Shown piece by piece: positions 1 through 12,118 of a stretch of DNA of 64,000 nucleotides; positions within the stretch are counted from its first letter, which is position 1; the number at the start of each line of letters is the position of its first letter. The DNA is from Siphonodentalium dalli (taxonomy: Eukaryota > Mollusca > Scaphopoda > Gadilida > Siphonodentaliidae). Location of the stretch: positions 112,394,004-112,458,003 of the forward strand of contig CP136064.1 in assembly GCA_032622095.1 (NCBI GenBank), in the 5' to 3' direction. The notes under the pieces were generated by a model. The model had not been told where the DNA came from. It saw nothing but the letters and a program-made list of their open reading frames with translations, and searched no databases. The position numbers and the translations under genes are program-made.

Positions 1-690
1 CCAAAATTTTAACTAATTTACCCCCCAAATTTGTTTGATATATTTAATCAAAATAGACTCTCCCATAAAATAAACCTCCTTAGATACATGCTAATTCCAT
101 GATATATGATAAGAACTAAAACGGGCTATTCTGACTTGACATGTATTTTCAGATAGAACATCAGTTTTAGGGGATGGTTATGTTTTCGGAAATATCTCGG
201 CTTATTGGAAATCAGTGCTTGTGATGTTGATATTAGTAAATAAGGTATATAATGCTGAAAAGTTTGATGCACCACTGAGTGCTTTATACCGAAAAAAATG
301 AAAATTTTATAGGAAATATTCTCGAAAACTTTTTTGAAAAAGCACTGCAATTTACGAATTTTTTGTGTGTGCATTTTCTTGAATTTTTCACAAAATTTGT
401 TGGATAATATAATTCTTTGGACATCATTAATGTTAAGCAACACAGATAGAATAAATAACTGATATTCAAGTATATTTTATTAGTCATTTGTCTTATTTTA
501 TTGGTTTTCCCGATTATACTGAAATTTGCAGGTCAAAAACACTAAAAAGGTCAAAAACATATATTTTCCACCTGCTCCGCCCTGGATACCTCAGTGTTTT
601 GGAAACCCATGGGACAAGGATAATTGGAGATAGCGTCAAAATTTCTACCCTTTCGTGTGATACTACCCTCATCTGGGGGCCGGTCTATAT
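1..690. other. AT-rich, no recognised gene
   Basis: I see no exon with convincing splice sites and no recognisable protein on either strand. Short open frames on the minus strand between about 126 and 487 are low-complexity (Phe/Ile/Lys-rich) and look like chance readings of AT-rich DNA. Confidence 0.5.
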
Positions 691-699
691 TAACATGGG

Positions 700-1390
700 A
701 TGAGACTTAAGACGTGATGTTGGATGTTTTTTCGTCATGTGTATGATGGAAGCAGAGAGCGCATCAAATCCTCTTCTATCAAGAGTCCTTTGGTATCGAT
801 AGCTGGAACAAGCCCATCCACTATCTTGCCAACAGTTGTACTCTTTGCTCTGTCCGCCTGTTTGTAGCATGATATGTTTCCGCGTGTTTGTTACTGTTCC
901 GTCTTCTCTGGATGTGTAGTCATCGATGATAAACTTTTACTGCCCGCTTCTGTATCATCTCCAAATTATCAATATATCTCTGCAGATGAGGGTCCCGTAT
1001 GACTGCTGCATACTCTTAACTTAGTTTCTCATATGTGATTAGATTACTCTTTTTTTCTGGTGCTCTTCGCGTGTTCCGACGTATAAACTAAAGAGTACCA
1101 TTTGCTTTGTTTACACTTGTGTCGATGTGAGGTGACCAATGCATGTCGTTTGATAGTGAGACCACACGGTTGAGGCTTTCTGTTAACTGTTGGAGTAGGT
1201 GGTTGTCTAATTTGAATGTAAATGAAGATGTTGGTGCGATTGACAAAACATAACATTTCTGGCGTTGAATCGCATGCCCCATAGATGTGCCCAATTTTCA
1301 AGTTGTTTTAGGTCACGCTGCAAGTGATGTGGTCGTAATGGCTGTTGATCGATCTGTAGAGCAGATAGTCGTCTGCTTAAATACGTGCTT
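700..1390 (-). pseudogene. Non-LTR retrotransposon reverse transcriptase remnant (CR1/RTE-like)
   Basis: Reading the minus strand from about 1390 down to 700 in shifting frames gives a recognisable series from the second half of a non-LTR reverse transcriptase. First comes an ADD-containing catalytic remnant (ADDYLLYRS, near 1345-1372). Then follow a QRDLKQLENWAHLWGMRFN block (near 1265-1325), a DMHWSPHI block (near 1125-1150), and a thumb-like stretch with LEMIQKRAVKVY (near 930-970). The order and spacing match the C-terminal half of CR1/Jockey/RTE-type RTs. Several frameshifts and stops are present, so it is a dead fragment. No 3' tail or target duplication was found, so its ends are approximate. 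The ADD motif supports RT identity well; the clade is an inference. Confidence 0.72.
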
Positions 1391-2148
1391 ATGCACAGTC
1401 GCTAACATGCGTGCATTTGATTGGTAAAAATCCTTTGATACTCATGGTAGCGAAAATCCCTACCAGCCGAGGGAAATGTCGTTTCCCGCACCACATCGTG
1501 CAGTGATACTTTAAGAAATTGATTGACTCCAAATCTCACCCCCACATAATGACGTCATTTCGTAAACACGTCCCTATTTACCATACGCCGAAAACAAAAT
1601 TAAAAAGAATAAGACTGGTCGGTTAAACTATCAAAGGTGATACTTTAGTTAGGGGTAAAGGAGTGTGTCACTTAACCGTTAACTATTCCACTGTTAGTAT
1701 TAACATTCAGCAAGTTCCGTGCCAATACCAATATGACATGACAGTGATCAGGAGAGCATACAATGTGACAATTATCGCGGTTTTTTTTTACATTCGAGTT
1801 TGTGTTCGGAGACAGCAAGTTCGTTGGGAAAGTTCTGAAACACCTCTTCGGAATTTGTATTGACACTGAGTGTGTTGATGACAATAGATGTTCTAGAATC
1901 GTTTTAAATAAGTGAATTTTACACCAGCAAGTAAAGATTAATAGTTTACGGGTGTGGTGTACTTGCTTTTGTGTTGTTTATCGTTGGAAATAGAGGTCGA
2001 ATTGCATGTATTTTATGAACTTCCGGTCGGTGACTCAATTTATTCTCGACCAAAGGACCAGATGAATTTCAGACACAAGCATCTCATGGGTTTCTTCATA
2101 ACACTAGGTTAGTTACCAACTGATATATGCGGATTGTCGTAATTAGAA
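1391..2148. other. No recognised gene
   Basis: Open frames on both strands near 1663-1884 overlap each other and lack family resemblance or plausible splice sites. I see nothing further in this stretch. Confidence 0.45.
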
Positions 2149-2302
2149 GCAATTAGCGTCGTTTGCGATGCATCTGTCGGCGTATAGAACTGTCTGAAGC
2201 CGAATTACATACTCTATGATTTCGCGAAATTATACTAAGTATGTAGTTCGGTACCAGACACTTCTATACACCGACAGATGCATCGAAAACGACGTTGATT
2301 GC
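2149..2302. repeat. Imperfect inverted repeat (about 45-60 bp arms)
   Basis: The left arm from about 2149 (GCAATTAGCGTCGTTTGCGA...) pairs with the right arm ending at about 2302, with a second matched block (GCCGAATTACATACT against AGTATGTAGTTCGG) further in. The structure folds into a long hairpin and is probably a small foldback/MITE remnant. No clear target duplication was seen. Confidence 0.7.
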
Positions 2303-2399
2303 ATATATCTTTACATGCACATGGTTACAAACGGCGTAGATCATGCCATGAATCTCTACTCAGCATGGCTACGCCCGTAGAGATAATATTCCAGTAGTA

Positions 2400-2615
2400 C
2401 AGTAATGCCCTAAGTAATCGACCTCTTAACCAAAGCAGAATTATGGGTAACTTTTTTTCAGGATTTAGTCGAAAATATGGCTTGTTGCCATTCATCGGAA
2501 AGCTCTCGCCGAGAGCTTTCCGATGAATGGCAACAAGCCATATTTCTGACTAAATCCCGAAAAGTTACTCATAATTCTGCTTTGGTTAAGAGGTCGGTTA
2601 CTTAGGGCATTACTG
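2400..2615. mobile_element. Foldback MITE, Tc1/mariner type (TA-flanked)
   Basis: The two halves are nearly perfect inverted copies of each other, beginning CAGTAATGCCCTAA and ending with its complement, with the turn near 2510 (CTCTCGCCGAGAG). The element is flanked by TA on both sides (2398-2399 and 2616-2617), as expected for Tc1/mariner-type insertion. It is about 216 bp and has no coding capacity. A second, diverged member of the family lies at about 44419-44600. Confidence 0.85.
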
Positions 2616-4139
2616 TACAACACCTTGAACTTATTGGTGTTCTGACACGTCCTCAAAGGGAACTTTTATAATTGGACAAACAATGCAGGGAAATATTTAT
2701 TTGTTAATGGTTGTTCCTAAGTAATCTACTACACAACAGGGGGTTGTCCCGACTCGAGATTGTATGTTTTTTGCGACTGTTTTCAGCCGATATCGCAATG
2801 ATTGTATACGAAAATATTTCACAACAAAAAGTCACTTAAATCGTGCAATTTGGAGTTGGGATCTTCACCAACAATGAACAACATTACTAGGGAACAGGTA
2901 TTAACCAACACGTATATTACCTGCACTGTGCTTTCACTGTTATAAACTTTCCTGTCAGAATATCAAAAAGTGACCAGGTTTTGTACTGGTGGAATAAAAT
3001 ATCTACGGACGTATCAGGGTAGAGAATCATTGCATTATCTATGAACGGTGGTCCATACGAGTCTTTTTGTGTGGGTGCTTGGCAAGAGACTGGAAGTAGG
3101 TTCTGTATTAGATTATTGTTCGTTCGAAATATTTATAGACCACTCGCACAGAGCACAGGTCGTAACTATACATAATGTTGTTGTGTCTGGAAATATAAAT
3201 GTCAACAGCACGTGGTTCAGCAATTGTGTGACATTCACACTGCAAGTTGTCTATCTGCTGTAGCAGATAGAGCTATCGAAGAACGTTGACTCTTTTGGAA
3301 GAAATTCACATTCTGACAAAACAAATAACTGGATCAACCATTGATCCCGATTTGACCATCTCCCGAATCTTCTCAAAAGTGAATAAACCAGTATGACATT
3401 ATGATGAATAGTGCTAAAGTTATCACCAGTACAAACCAAACATGAATTATAAGTCGAAAAAAGTCGAAAAGAGACATAACTCCCCAAAAAAATAATCGGA
3501 CCACGATCAAATTCGAACGTCATATGAGCTGTCTGAAATATCACGTAAATACCAAAATCGCATGGATTCGGAGGTATATTGTTGATTTTGACTTTCGAGA
3601 GACAAAAAAATGGGCATAACGCTGACAACAATCATCGAACAAATCACATATTCAAACTTGACCTGTATCTACATTTGGTTGATCCACATGTCATATATGA
3701 AAACAATCAAATAATATAAAATAAAGTTTTAATACGGAAATAAAAATACTCGCAAGTTACAAGGGACATAACCCGTGAGGGGTGGCTGGACAGGACATAG
3801 ATTCGAACATGAACAGGACTTTATGATCTGAAAATCATACATCAAAGTATGACACAGTAATAAGATATCATATGGACGGCAAACGTTTCGAAAGTCGGCA
3901 CAAACATTGGTCGTTTCAGCATGGTTATAGCTATGCATTTTTTTTCAAATTCAATATCTTCCAAAACAATGATATATTTTCGAACATATGGCTTCATTTG
4001 GAGCTGTGTTCATCAAAATGAGCAGACGAGATTGTGATGGAAATATAATACAAGTGCAGAAGTATCCGTACTATTCCGTGAGAACTGTTCATTTTTTAAA
4101 CATTTCCTAAGGGGACTACTTTAGTGTTTAGTGTCAAAT
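2616..4139. other. No gene; molluscan-type dispersed repeat sequence
   Basis: The stretch includes segments with 'gagacataactcc' (near 3470) and 'aagggacataaccc' (near 3762), which resemble a dispersed repeat family I associate with mollusc genomes. The 126-codon minus-strand frame at 3251-3631 runs through this repeat and resembles no family I know, so it is not called as a gene. Confidence 0.45.
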
Positions 4140-4468
4140 GGGTTAACTAGTGTCAGTGTTACTGGCGTACTTCATACCAACCAACTGCTTTATAAGCACC
4201 GTTTTCAAGATGAAATCAATTCTTCCTACCAAATGGAATCTTCTTAGAACCCATGAAGCGGGTTTAGTCCATTCGAGTATTGCAGAGTTATGGCATTCAG
4301 AGTGAAATACGTCTTTGACAACTATAAATCGCTGTATCTCGTAAATCATGTGCACCATTCATCTTTAGTGTGTTCATGTGGCAACATTGCCCACATGTAA
4401 CATGTTTTGACCATTCATTTCTTCTGGATGTATGGACATTAGAGTGTAAAAGGATGTGAAAGGTCTTT

Positions 4469-4532
<64 letters not shown>

Positions 4533-4850
4533 CTTGGTGAAGGATATTCATATGCAAACATGATTCATCCTGTCATCAAAAAGCTGGATTAAGACATGTT
4601 TCGAGGTAAGCTTTCTTATAAAAGTCACATTTGTAGTGCAGTTGTTGTATTTGTAATTCATAGTAACAAATATATGACGGAGAACACATTTGAATCCCGT
4701 GTCTTTTCCAGTTTGAATTTCATTAGTAAGATTAGCATCGTTGTCAATGTCTTCATTTGATTCAACGAAAGGGTCCGTATAAAGTACCGATATATTCGCT
4801 TTGAACTTCCCAACCATTCCGTTACTCAATGGTTTCTTCCATTCATTTAT
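4140..4850 (-). pseudogene. Unrecognised gene fragment, paralogous to 43985-44700
   Basis: I do not recognise the protein. Two blocks of this minus-strand stretch match the region at 43985-44700. One frame (4829 down to about 4610) encodes a segment with VESNEDIDNDANLTNEIQTG followed by VTMNYKYNNCTTNVTF. The other copy reads VESNDDIDDDVNRIDEIQTG and VTMNCKGNKCSA. Conservation of an acidic, frame-consistent peptide suggests these derive from a coding exon. Here the position corresponding to the other copy's possible donor (AAAG|GTAAAC) reads AAAG|CTTACC, so splicing would fail. The upstream block (about 4140-4460) is out of frame and interrupted by a TA microsatellite. It is probably a decayed exon cluster of unknown function. 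Confidence 0.45.
4471..4529. repeat. (TA)n microsatellite
   Basis: About 59 bases of uninterrupted TA repeat. Open frames of alternating Ile/Tyr here are artefacts of the repeat. Confidence 0.98.
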
Positions 4851-4969
4851 AACAATTATAATTTGAAATGGTTCATCACTTATCCGGAGGGATGTTCAGG
4901 AAATATAAACAGACAGACAGATGAACATATACTACAAATGCGGAAGAACGCCCAAGTTACTTTGGGAAA

Positions 4970-5040
4970 TGATCACATAATAACTTCAACAACGTTTGTT
5001 GGGCTTATGTTCTGAACATTTCCCAATGACTACTTGTCAA
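4970..5040. repeat. Small hairpin-repeat copy (AAC...GTTGGGCTTA...TGAACATTTCCC family)
   Basis: The motif series 'ataacttcaacaa', 'cttatgttctgaacat', 'ttcccaatga' recurs at about 30487-30560, 48733-48800 and (partly) 23602-23640. The best-formed copy at 30493-30544 is a hairpin. This looks like a diverged, non-coding dispersed repeat. Confidence 0.45.
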
Positions 5041-5074
5041 TAAGTATTTATCAAAGACATAATTATTACACTAC

Positions 5075-5122
5075 CTATTTCTCGGCGCACGTAAAACATA
5101 TAATACGTGCAGCACGAGAGTT
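5075..5122 (+). repeat. Left edge of duplicated unit, copy 1
   Basis: The sequence from 'ctacctatttctcgg' to 'cagcacgagagtt' matches 19815-19873, the left edge of unit copy 2. It is cut off from the remainder of copy 1 (12936 onward) by the LINE insertion. This shows that the duplication came before the LINE. Confidence 0.8.
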
Positions 5123-5226
5123 TGTTTGTTTGTTTGTTTTTTTTAACTATTTGTATTGAAATCAAGAACATGTTAATGAAAGACAAGGTATACAACAAAA
5201 ATAAATGGTAAATTGTTCTAGGTTTC

Positions 5227-5230
<4 letters not shown>

Positions 5231-5264
<34 letters not shown>

Positions 5265-5292
5265 CGAGAGAGAGAGAGAGAGAGCGAGAGAG
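5231..5292. repeat. (GA)n microsatellite
   Basis: GA repeat with a few interruptions (GATGGAGCGA and GAGCGAG), inside the 3' untranslated part of the LINE. Confidence 0.95.
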
Positions 5293-5747
5293 TTATAGGT
5301 AAGAAGAGGGGGAGAGAAATTTACAGAAGATGAAGTGGAGTGAAGCTAGAATTGCTATAAAAAACGGTATTCTATGGGGATGGTGTCTATTCAGAAACGA
5401 ATAATTTGTTTGGTGTTTGTTTGTTTTGTTTAGTTTTTTCGACGTTCAGACTTCCTCGTTTGTACAATTATCGGTCTCTTTTGTAAATATGTAACATACT
5501 TCATTTTGTCTAAATATAAATGGTTTCGTGAGAAAAGCTAATCAAGTACGTGTATGTATAGTGGGTGGGGATATCAGGGGTCACTAAGTCCGTATGAAAT
5601 AAGCGTTAATGCATGTACAGACCGTCAGCCGAAATATAGCAATTGATTTAATATGCATAACTATATATTAAATGTGAAAATTTATGGATAAGAAAATATC
5701 TATAAGGGTCTGGATTGAAGAAGGATTATATTGAAAGTTGTGCTTCA

Positions 5748-6746
5748 TTAATCGACAAGTCCGACAAAACCTTGCAATCGATCAAAAAACTGTTGATATA
5801 GGCATTTACTGAAGTGGCAAACCCTCTCGACCGAATGGTAGTATTTCAGATTTGCTACGATAAGTTTTTCTTCTCTCATTTTCGCACGATATATGAAAAA
5901 TTTGATGAATATAATTAAGAAACGGAGTAATTTATTCTCTAATCCCTCTCCATATGCAACAATAATATTAGATTCGGTAAAATTAAATGGACTTTCTGTT
6001 TTTTCGTTTAACCAGTCTTTAATTTCATTCCAAAAAGTTTTTAAATGTCGCATTGCCAAAATATATGTTTAATATCTTCTCTTTCTTTACCACACAAGGT
6101 ACACAGATCATTCGTTGTAATTTTCATTATTTTTAATAACGCCTTTGTCCCAAGGATTCTGGTATTAATACGAAATTGGAACCACCAGAATTTAGTATCG
6201 CTTGTGCATCTAAACGGATTTTGAAGTATTTTAGCCATTACAGTACTGGTCGTTAAGGTGTTAAAATTTGTGTCCCATTTATTCATACAGGTTTCAATCT
6301 CATTTAAAGTCGAATATATCGCTTGACTATTAGAACGCGATAAGATAAACAGATGAAAAGGCATTATCGGGTTCTGTAGCGGGGGGGGGGGACGTTCTTC
6401 CGTTGTCCAGAGTGCAAAGGAATTTTCGAATTGCGACGATTATTCTGTTAAAGGTTATAAAGGCAGGTGTATAATGGAATTTTTCTTTTACTTCTCCATA
6501 CGATATTATAGTTCCATATTCACAAATGAAGTCATTCACAAAGAGAATGCCTTTACGTTCTAACTCGGGAATTTTTAGTGTATTCTGTCCGATTTTGAGT
6601 AGAGCGTTATCGCAAAATGTATTGCTGTAGAAATCAGCACTTGTCTTAGGACGTAATGAATCCCGATATAAAATCCAAGAATCAATTACATTATTCCAGA
6701 AAGGACTTTTTATTTTTGACTTATACTGGCTTAGAGAATATACCAT
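5748..6746 (-). pseudogene. LINE ORF2 C-terminal region with zf-RVT motif
   Basis: Three overlapping minus-strand frames (6746-6330, 6364-6041, 6059-5748) together encode the C-terminal part of the LINE polyprotein. The middle frame carries LCTLCGKEREDIKHIFWQC, a C-x2-C...H-x4-C arrangement typical of the zinc-binding region (zf-RVT) after the reverse transcriptase in L1/Tx1-type elements. Two frame changes, near 6350 and near 6050, separate the pieces. The terminal stop is at 5748. The first is beside a run of nine or more G bases (6381-6390), a likely slippage site. Confidence 0.8.
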
Positions 6747-6810
6747 TATTCAGGTAGAAATGAGTGTGCAGTGTCAAATAGACTCTGCCATGCTCGGCCT
6801 CTATGGAAAA

Positions 6811-8062
6811 TCATTTTTTCATCCAATTGACCTTCATAGCTCTAATATAGTTAGTTAGATTTATCATTTTACATCCGCCATTGTTTGTAGATTGTTGCAT
6901 TTGGCGTCGAGATATTCTGTCGGGTTTATTTCGCCATATAAATTTATAAAACCTAGACTGGATTTCCTTTATGGTCGTTGCAGGGGGGTCATGGATTGTT
7001 TCTATTAGAAAAGATAGCTTCGACACAACTAATGACTTAATCACGGTGATTCTGCCCAGAACTGTTAAATTGCGATGTGACCATTCCCTGAGCGTAGCAT
7101 CTAATCCTGTCAAGGCCGATTGGTAGTTGCTTATGAACACATCCTCTTGTTCCAAATCATAAGTGACCCCAAGGAGTCGAAATGAATTTGGTTGCCATTT
7201 TATTTTCCAACGATCTTGAATTGCCTCTGATCCAAATTTGTTTGTTCCACTCCAGACCCCATATGTTTTATTGTAGTTTATGTTAAGCCCGGATATAGCT
7301 TGAACATGTTGAAATTTACTGAGAAGTCTGAACGTCGTGTCAAGTGACAGGGCTTCGCCGTCCAGTAGCAGAGATGTGTCGTCCGCATATTGGCTAACCT
7401 TATACTCCAAATTGTATGCCGCCTATATTTTTGTTACTTCTGATTGCAATACTTAAAATCTCTGCACATAATATAAAAATATATGGTGATATTGGGTCCC
7501 CCCTGCCGACAGCCTCTATAAATCTTGAATTGCGGGGATATGTTACCGTTGATACACACATTAGACTGAATGCCATTGTGCAGTGTTTTCAAATAATGTA
7601 TAAAGTTATGTCCGAAGCCAAAAAGTTCAAAAACATTTGTCACGAATGACCATGAGACGGAGTCGAAAGCTTTTTCGAAATCCAGCAGAAGTAGCAGTCC
7701 ACTTTGGTTTTTAAGTTTCAGATTTTGGAATATATCTGCTATCAATCTAATGTTATCTGAAATGTGACGACCAGGGACGAAACCACTCTGATCCGCGTGA
7801 ATTATGTCGGGTAAACTAGATTTCAGTCTTGTTGCTAAGACACCAGATATAATTTTGTAGCTTACATTGTGGAGAGATATTGGTCGCCAATTAGACAAAA
7901 ATCTCCTCGGTTTATTACCTTTCGGAATTAATGTGAGTACGCCATGATTTTGTGTGATAGAGAGCTCACATTTTGATAGACCATAGTTCAGGGATCTAAC
8001 AAGGTACTCTCCTAATTTATTCCAGAACATTTTGAAGAAATTTACACTGAAACCATCTGAAC
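6811..8062 (-). pseudogene. LINE ORF2 reverse transcriptase domain, 3' part
   Basis: From 8062 downward the frame reads through RT fingers and palm: LTLIPKGNKPRRFLSNWRPI, a DQSGFVPGRHISDNIRL block, LLLLDFEKAFDSVSW, and GCRQGG (usually GxxQGDP). Frame shifts follow near 7480 and 7410. The next frame (7410-6811) has the catalytic QYADDTSLLLDG motif and the thumb region LGVTYDLEQEDVF...LGRITVIKSLV. This order is standard for a non-LTR RT. The active-site aspartates of the DFEKAFDS and YADD motifs are intact, but the G-D-P step and the frame are broken. It continues upstream at 12387 after the nested insertion. Confidence 0.88.
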
Positions 8063-9947
8063 CAGGGGCCTGTTTCATGAAGCAAGGTCATAAGATTATC
8101 TTAAGATGGACTTAATCTAAGATCTAAGGTGGATCTTATGATGTAACTTTTCCGTTTCAAGAACGCGTTTCACAAAACAAGATTAAGTCCTACTTAAGTA
8201 GTAAGTTAAGTTCCCGCTCATTTAGACTGGTTATCGACAATTTTCTACAGTCCGGAACGAAAAAATATGGGCTTGTGCAATCTTTATGTGCGGCATTGAG
8301 AGGTTATCGAGAAAGAGCCGAGTCCGAGTTGACATTATTGTGTGACAGGGATGCTGGATAGCGGCTGGGGTGGGTGGGCGAATCAGCGCATGTATCTTAG
8401 TGTCTATAGTCAATGCATGGCCTTATATTCGCATATGGATCTTAGACTTGCATGATTTCCACGATGTGAATTCGAACATGAGTACATCGCAGGCTCTTAA
8501 CATGACGAGATTTGCGTTTACTGACGAGTGGCGGTTTCAGAAATAAGACAATATAATTATATGGATCGATGCATGACTGCGACCATGCATTCCATCCGAG
8601 TTAATCAACTAAGAGCAATGATCAGGCGGCGATTTTTTTATGTGAGCCGACATAACTCGTATATTATCGACCACCGCTCTCTACGTGTAGCAATAATCAA
8701 AATAAATCGGCGATGTCATCAGGACACACATAGGTCATTTTTCGATTCAAAGGGAAATGAAAAATATTTGTTAGAGTAACTTTTTTATTATTTTTATGCA
8801 GATGTTTTATGCGGTTGTCATACCATGGATATATATATAAAACTACGTTTTCGTTAGCACACTCGCATTAAGGGGTGTCATCGTTACGGGTGTGTATATC
8901 ATATATACAGTATGCTGTACAACGGTCATCCCACCCCTGCAAAAAAAAAACATGACAAAAATTTGGACAGCCTTGAAAATCACGACATATGGGCGTGAGC
9001 ATAAACTCAATAAAAATAATATTCTCTATAGAAAATTGTCACTATTTCTAAAACATATTTTGATAAAGAGCGTTTATGTTACCTTTCCTATGTGACATAT
9101 CTACTTTGTAAACAGCCGACGGAAATTTGGAAAGAGGAAAGAATCAATACATTAATTGATCTCATTTTACCCCATCTCCCACACACACATGGAATAACAT
9201 AGAGGAGATTGTGAGCTTTGACCTAGGCCATAATTCTTATCAAAAGTTTAATTCGTGGGTAATACAATTTTATAATATATGTTATCTATAAGTCACATAC
9301 ACAGCTGAGAATTGACTATATCCTACATTCGACGAGGCTCGGGGTGGCTAGTTGGTCTCTGGGGGGGGGGGGGTACATCGTGCAATTTCCAACTGCATCC
9401 GCCCCTTAATTGAACCGGGCCAAACTTCCATGTTCGCGAAATGCCATGTCCACCCACCCGTTGGATTTAAACTTTCCAATTGGTATCTCAAATATTCCAA
9501 CAGTTCGAAATTTCTAACCTGACGCCCCTAAAGTTGGTGATTTTCGGTTGCTGCTGCTTGTCTAAAACAACACATTCCTTTACTAGTTAGAAATTCAAAC
9601 AATTGAAACCTATATATAGTGTACGATTAATGTTCTTGTCGGGCATGAAATTTCCAATTGCTAAACATTTTGACCAAAGTGTGTGTGGGGGACGACAACA
9701 CACAACCCCCATTCGCCACGTCCCTGGTGATAAGTCTGTACTCTGAATTGTTTTTACGAAATTAACCCTATGGTTATACGGTGGGGGGGGGGGGGTTGCC
9801 CTCTCCAAACTTTGGTTTTGGAATGCTTGAGGTACCAGTTGGAAAGTTTAAACCCAAAGAGAATTTGGTGTTGTTTAAGGGGGTGTAGTTGGACATTTCG
9901 AGACGAACACCCCCCTCTCACTCTGTAGCCATGACCCTGTATACCAG
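8063..9947 (+). repeat. Inverted repeat arm A
   Basis: Pairs with 10220-12111 along about 1.88 kb with only scattered differences. Its inner part (about 9335-9945) has TIR-like ends with 'ggtggcta' and 'tagccatgaccctg' and long G runs. That part resembles the hAT-type MITE at 16125-17221, so arm A seems itself to be composite. An 83-codon frame at 8528-8779 is mirrored at 11398-11649; I do not recognise it. Confidence 0.85.
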
Positions 9948-10217
9948 GGCCCTGTTTCATGAAAGCAACTTATGACATAGTTGGGACTTAAGATGGTCAT
10001 AAGTTCAAACTTCAGTCATAAGTGCGTTTCACGGACAAGGTCTTAACTTAAGATGGTCTTAACTTTGGTCTTAACTTTAAGACTGCTGTGAGGTGTCATA
10101 AGATAATCTTAAAGTTAAGACCCACGTGATAAGTGGCATATCGATCACAAGTATGGCGGCCTATGTTATTTTGCAATTACGGAGATATATGTACATTGTC
10201 TTGGTGAGCAATTCGTC
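9945..10217 (+). repeat. Inverted repeat arm B
   Basis: Begins CAGGGCCCTGTTTCATGAAA and contains several TTAAGATGGTCTTAA-like motifs. Its inverted partner is at 12119-12386, on the far side of arm A'. The two inverted repeats therefore interlock rather than nest. Confidence 0.82.
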
Positions 10218-10219
10218 GT

Positions 10220-12111
10220 CTGGTATACAGGGTCGTGGCTACAGAGTGAGAGGGGTGTTCGCCTCGAAATGTCCAACCACACCCCCTTAAACAACACCAA
10301 ATTCTGTTTGGGTTTAAACATTCCAACTGGTACCTCAAACTTTCCAAAACCAAAGTTTGGAGAGGGCAACCCCCCCACCCCCCCCCCCACCGTATAACAT
10401 AGGGTTAGTTCAGAGCACAGGCTTATCACCAGGGACGTGGCGAATGGGGTTTGTGTGTTGTCTACCCCCCCCCCCCCCCCCCCCAACCACACACACACTT
10501 TGGTCAAAATGTTTAGCAATTGGAAATTTCATGCCTGACAACAACATTAATCGTACACTATTTATAGGTTTCAATTGTTTGAATTTCGAACTAGTAAAGG
10601 AATGTGTTGTTTAGACAAACAGCAGCAACCGAAAATAACCAACTTTAGGGGCGTCAGGTTAGAAATTTCGAACTGTTGGAATATTTGAGATACCAATTGG
10701 TGGGGTGGGGGTGGGGTGGACATGGCATTTCGCGAACATGGAAGTTTGGCCTGGTTCAATTAAGGAGTGGGTGCAGTTGGAAATTGCACGATATGTACCC
10801 CCCCCCCCACAGAGACCAACTAGCCACCTCGAGCCTCGTCGAATGTAGGATATAGTAAATTATCAGCTGTGTATGTAACCTATAGATAATATATATTATA
10901 AAATTGTATTACCCACGAATTAAACTTTTGATAAGAATGATGGCCTAGCTCAAAGCTCAAAGCTCACAATCTCCTCTATGTTATTCCATATGTGTGTGTG
11001 GAGATGGGGTAAAATGAGATTAATTAATGTATTGATTCTTTCCTCTTTCCAAATTTTCGGCGGCTGTTTACAAAGCAATTATGTCATATAGGAAAGGTAA
11101 CATAAACGCTCTTTATCAAAATATGTTTTAGAAATAGTGACAATTTTCTATAGAGAATATTATTTTTATTGAGTTTATGCCCACGCCCATATGTCGTGAT
11201 TTTCAAGGCTGTCCAAATTTTTGTCATGTTTTTTTTTTGCAGGGGTGGGATGACCGTTGTACAGCATACTGTATATATGATATACACACCCGTAACGATG
11301 ACACCCCTTAATACGAGTGTGCTAATGAAAACGTAGTTATATATATATCCATGGTATGACAACCGCATAAAACATCTGCATACAAATAATAAAAACGTTA
11401 CTCTAACAAATATTTTTCATTTCCCTTTGAATCGAAAAATGACCTATGTGTGTCCTGGTGACATCGCCGATTTATGTTGATTATTGCTACACGTAGAGAG
11501 CGGTGGTCGATAATATACGAGTTATGTCGGCTCACATAAAAAAATCGCCGCCTGATCATTGCTCTCAGTGGATTAACTCGGCGTGAATGCATGGTCGCAG
11601 TCATGCATCGATCCATATAATTATATTGTCTTATTTCTGACACCGCCACTCGTCAGTAAACGCAAAGCTCGTCATTTTAAGAGCCTGCGATGTACTCATG
11701 TTCGAATTCACATCGTGGAACTCATACAAGTCTATGATCCATATGCGAATATAAGGCCACTGACTATAGACACTGAGATACATGCGCTGATTCGCCCACC
11801 CCATCCCAGCTGCTATCCAGCATCCCTGTCACACAATAATGTCAACTCGGACTCGGCTCTTTCTCGATAACCTCTCAATGCCGTACATAAAGATTACACA
11901 AGCCCAAATTTTTTTGTTCCGGACTGTAGAAAATTGTCGATAACCAGTCTAAATGAGCGGGAACTTAACTTACTACTTAAGTAGGACTTAATCTTGTTTT
12001 GTGAAACGCGTTCTTGAAACGGAAAAGTTACATCATAAGATCGACCTTAGATCTTAGATTAAGTCCATCTTAAGATAATCTTATGACCTTGCTTCATGAA
12101 ACAAGCCCCTG
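10220..12111 (-). repeat. Inverted repeat arm A'
   Basis: Reverse-complement partner of 8063-9947, ending in TTCATGAAACAAGCCCCTG. The 272-base spacer between the arms contains arm B. If transcribed, the two arms could form a double-stranded RNA of nearly 1.9 kb. Confidence 0.85.
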
Positions 12112-12118
12112 ACGATTA

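Noticed and set aside
3251-3631. 126-codon minus-strand open frame
   Set aside because: Runs through dispersed repeat-like DNA, with no domain, splice context or homologue that I recognise.
10357-10614. Pro-rich open frames with long Pro runs in arms A/A' and near 16150
   Set aside because: Products of C/G homopolymer runs inside transposon sequence.
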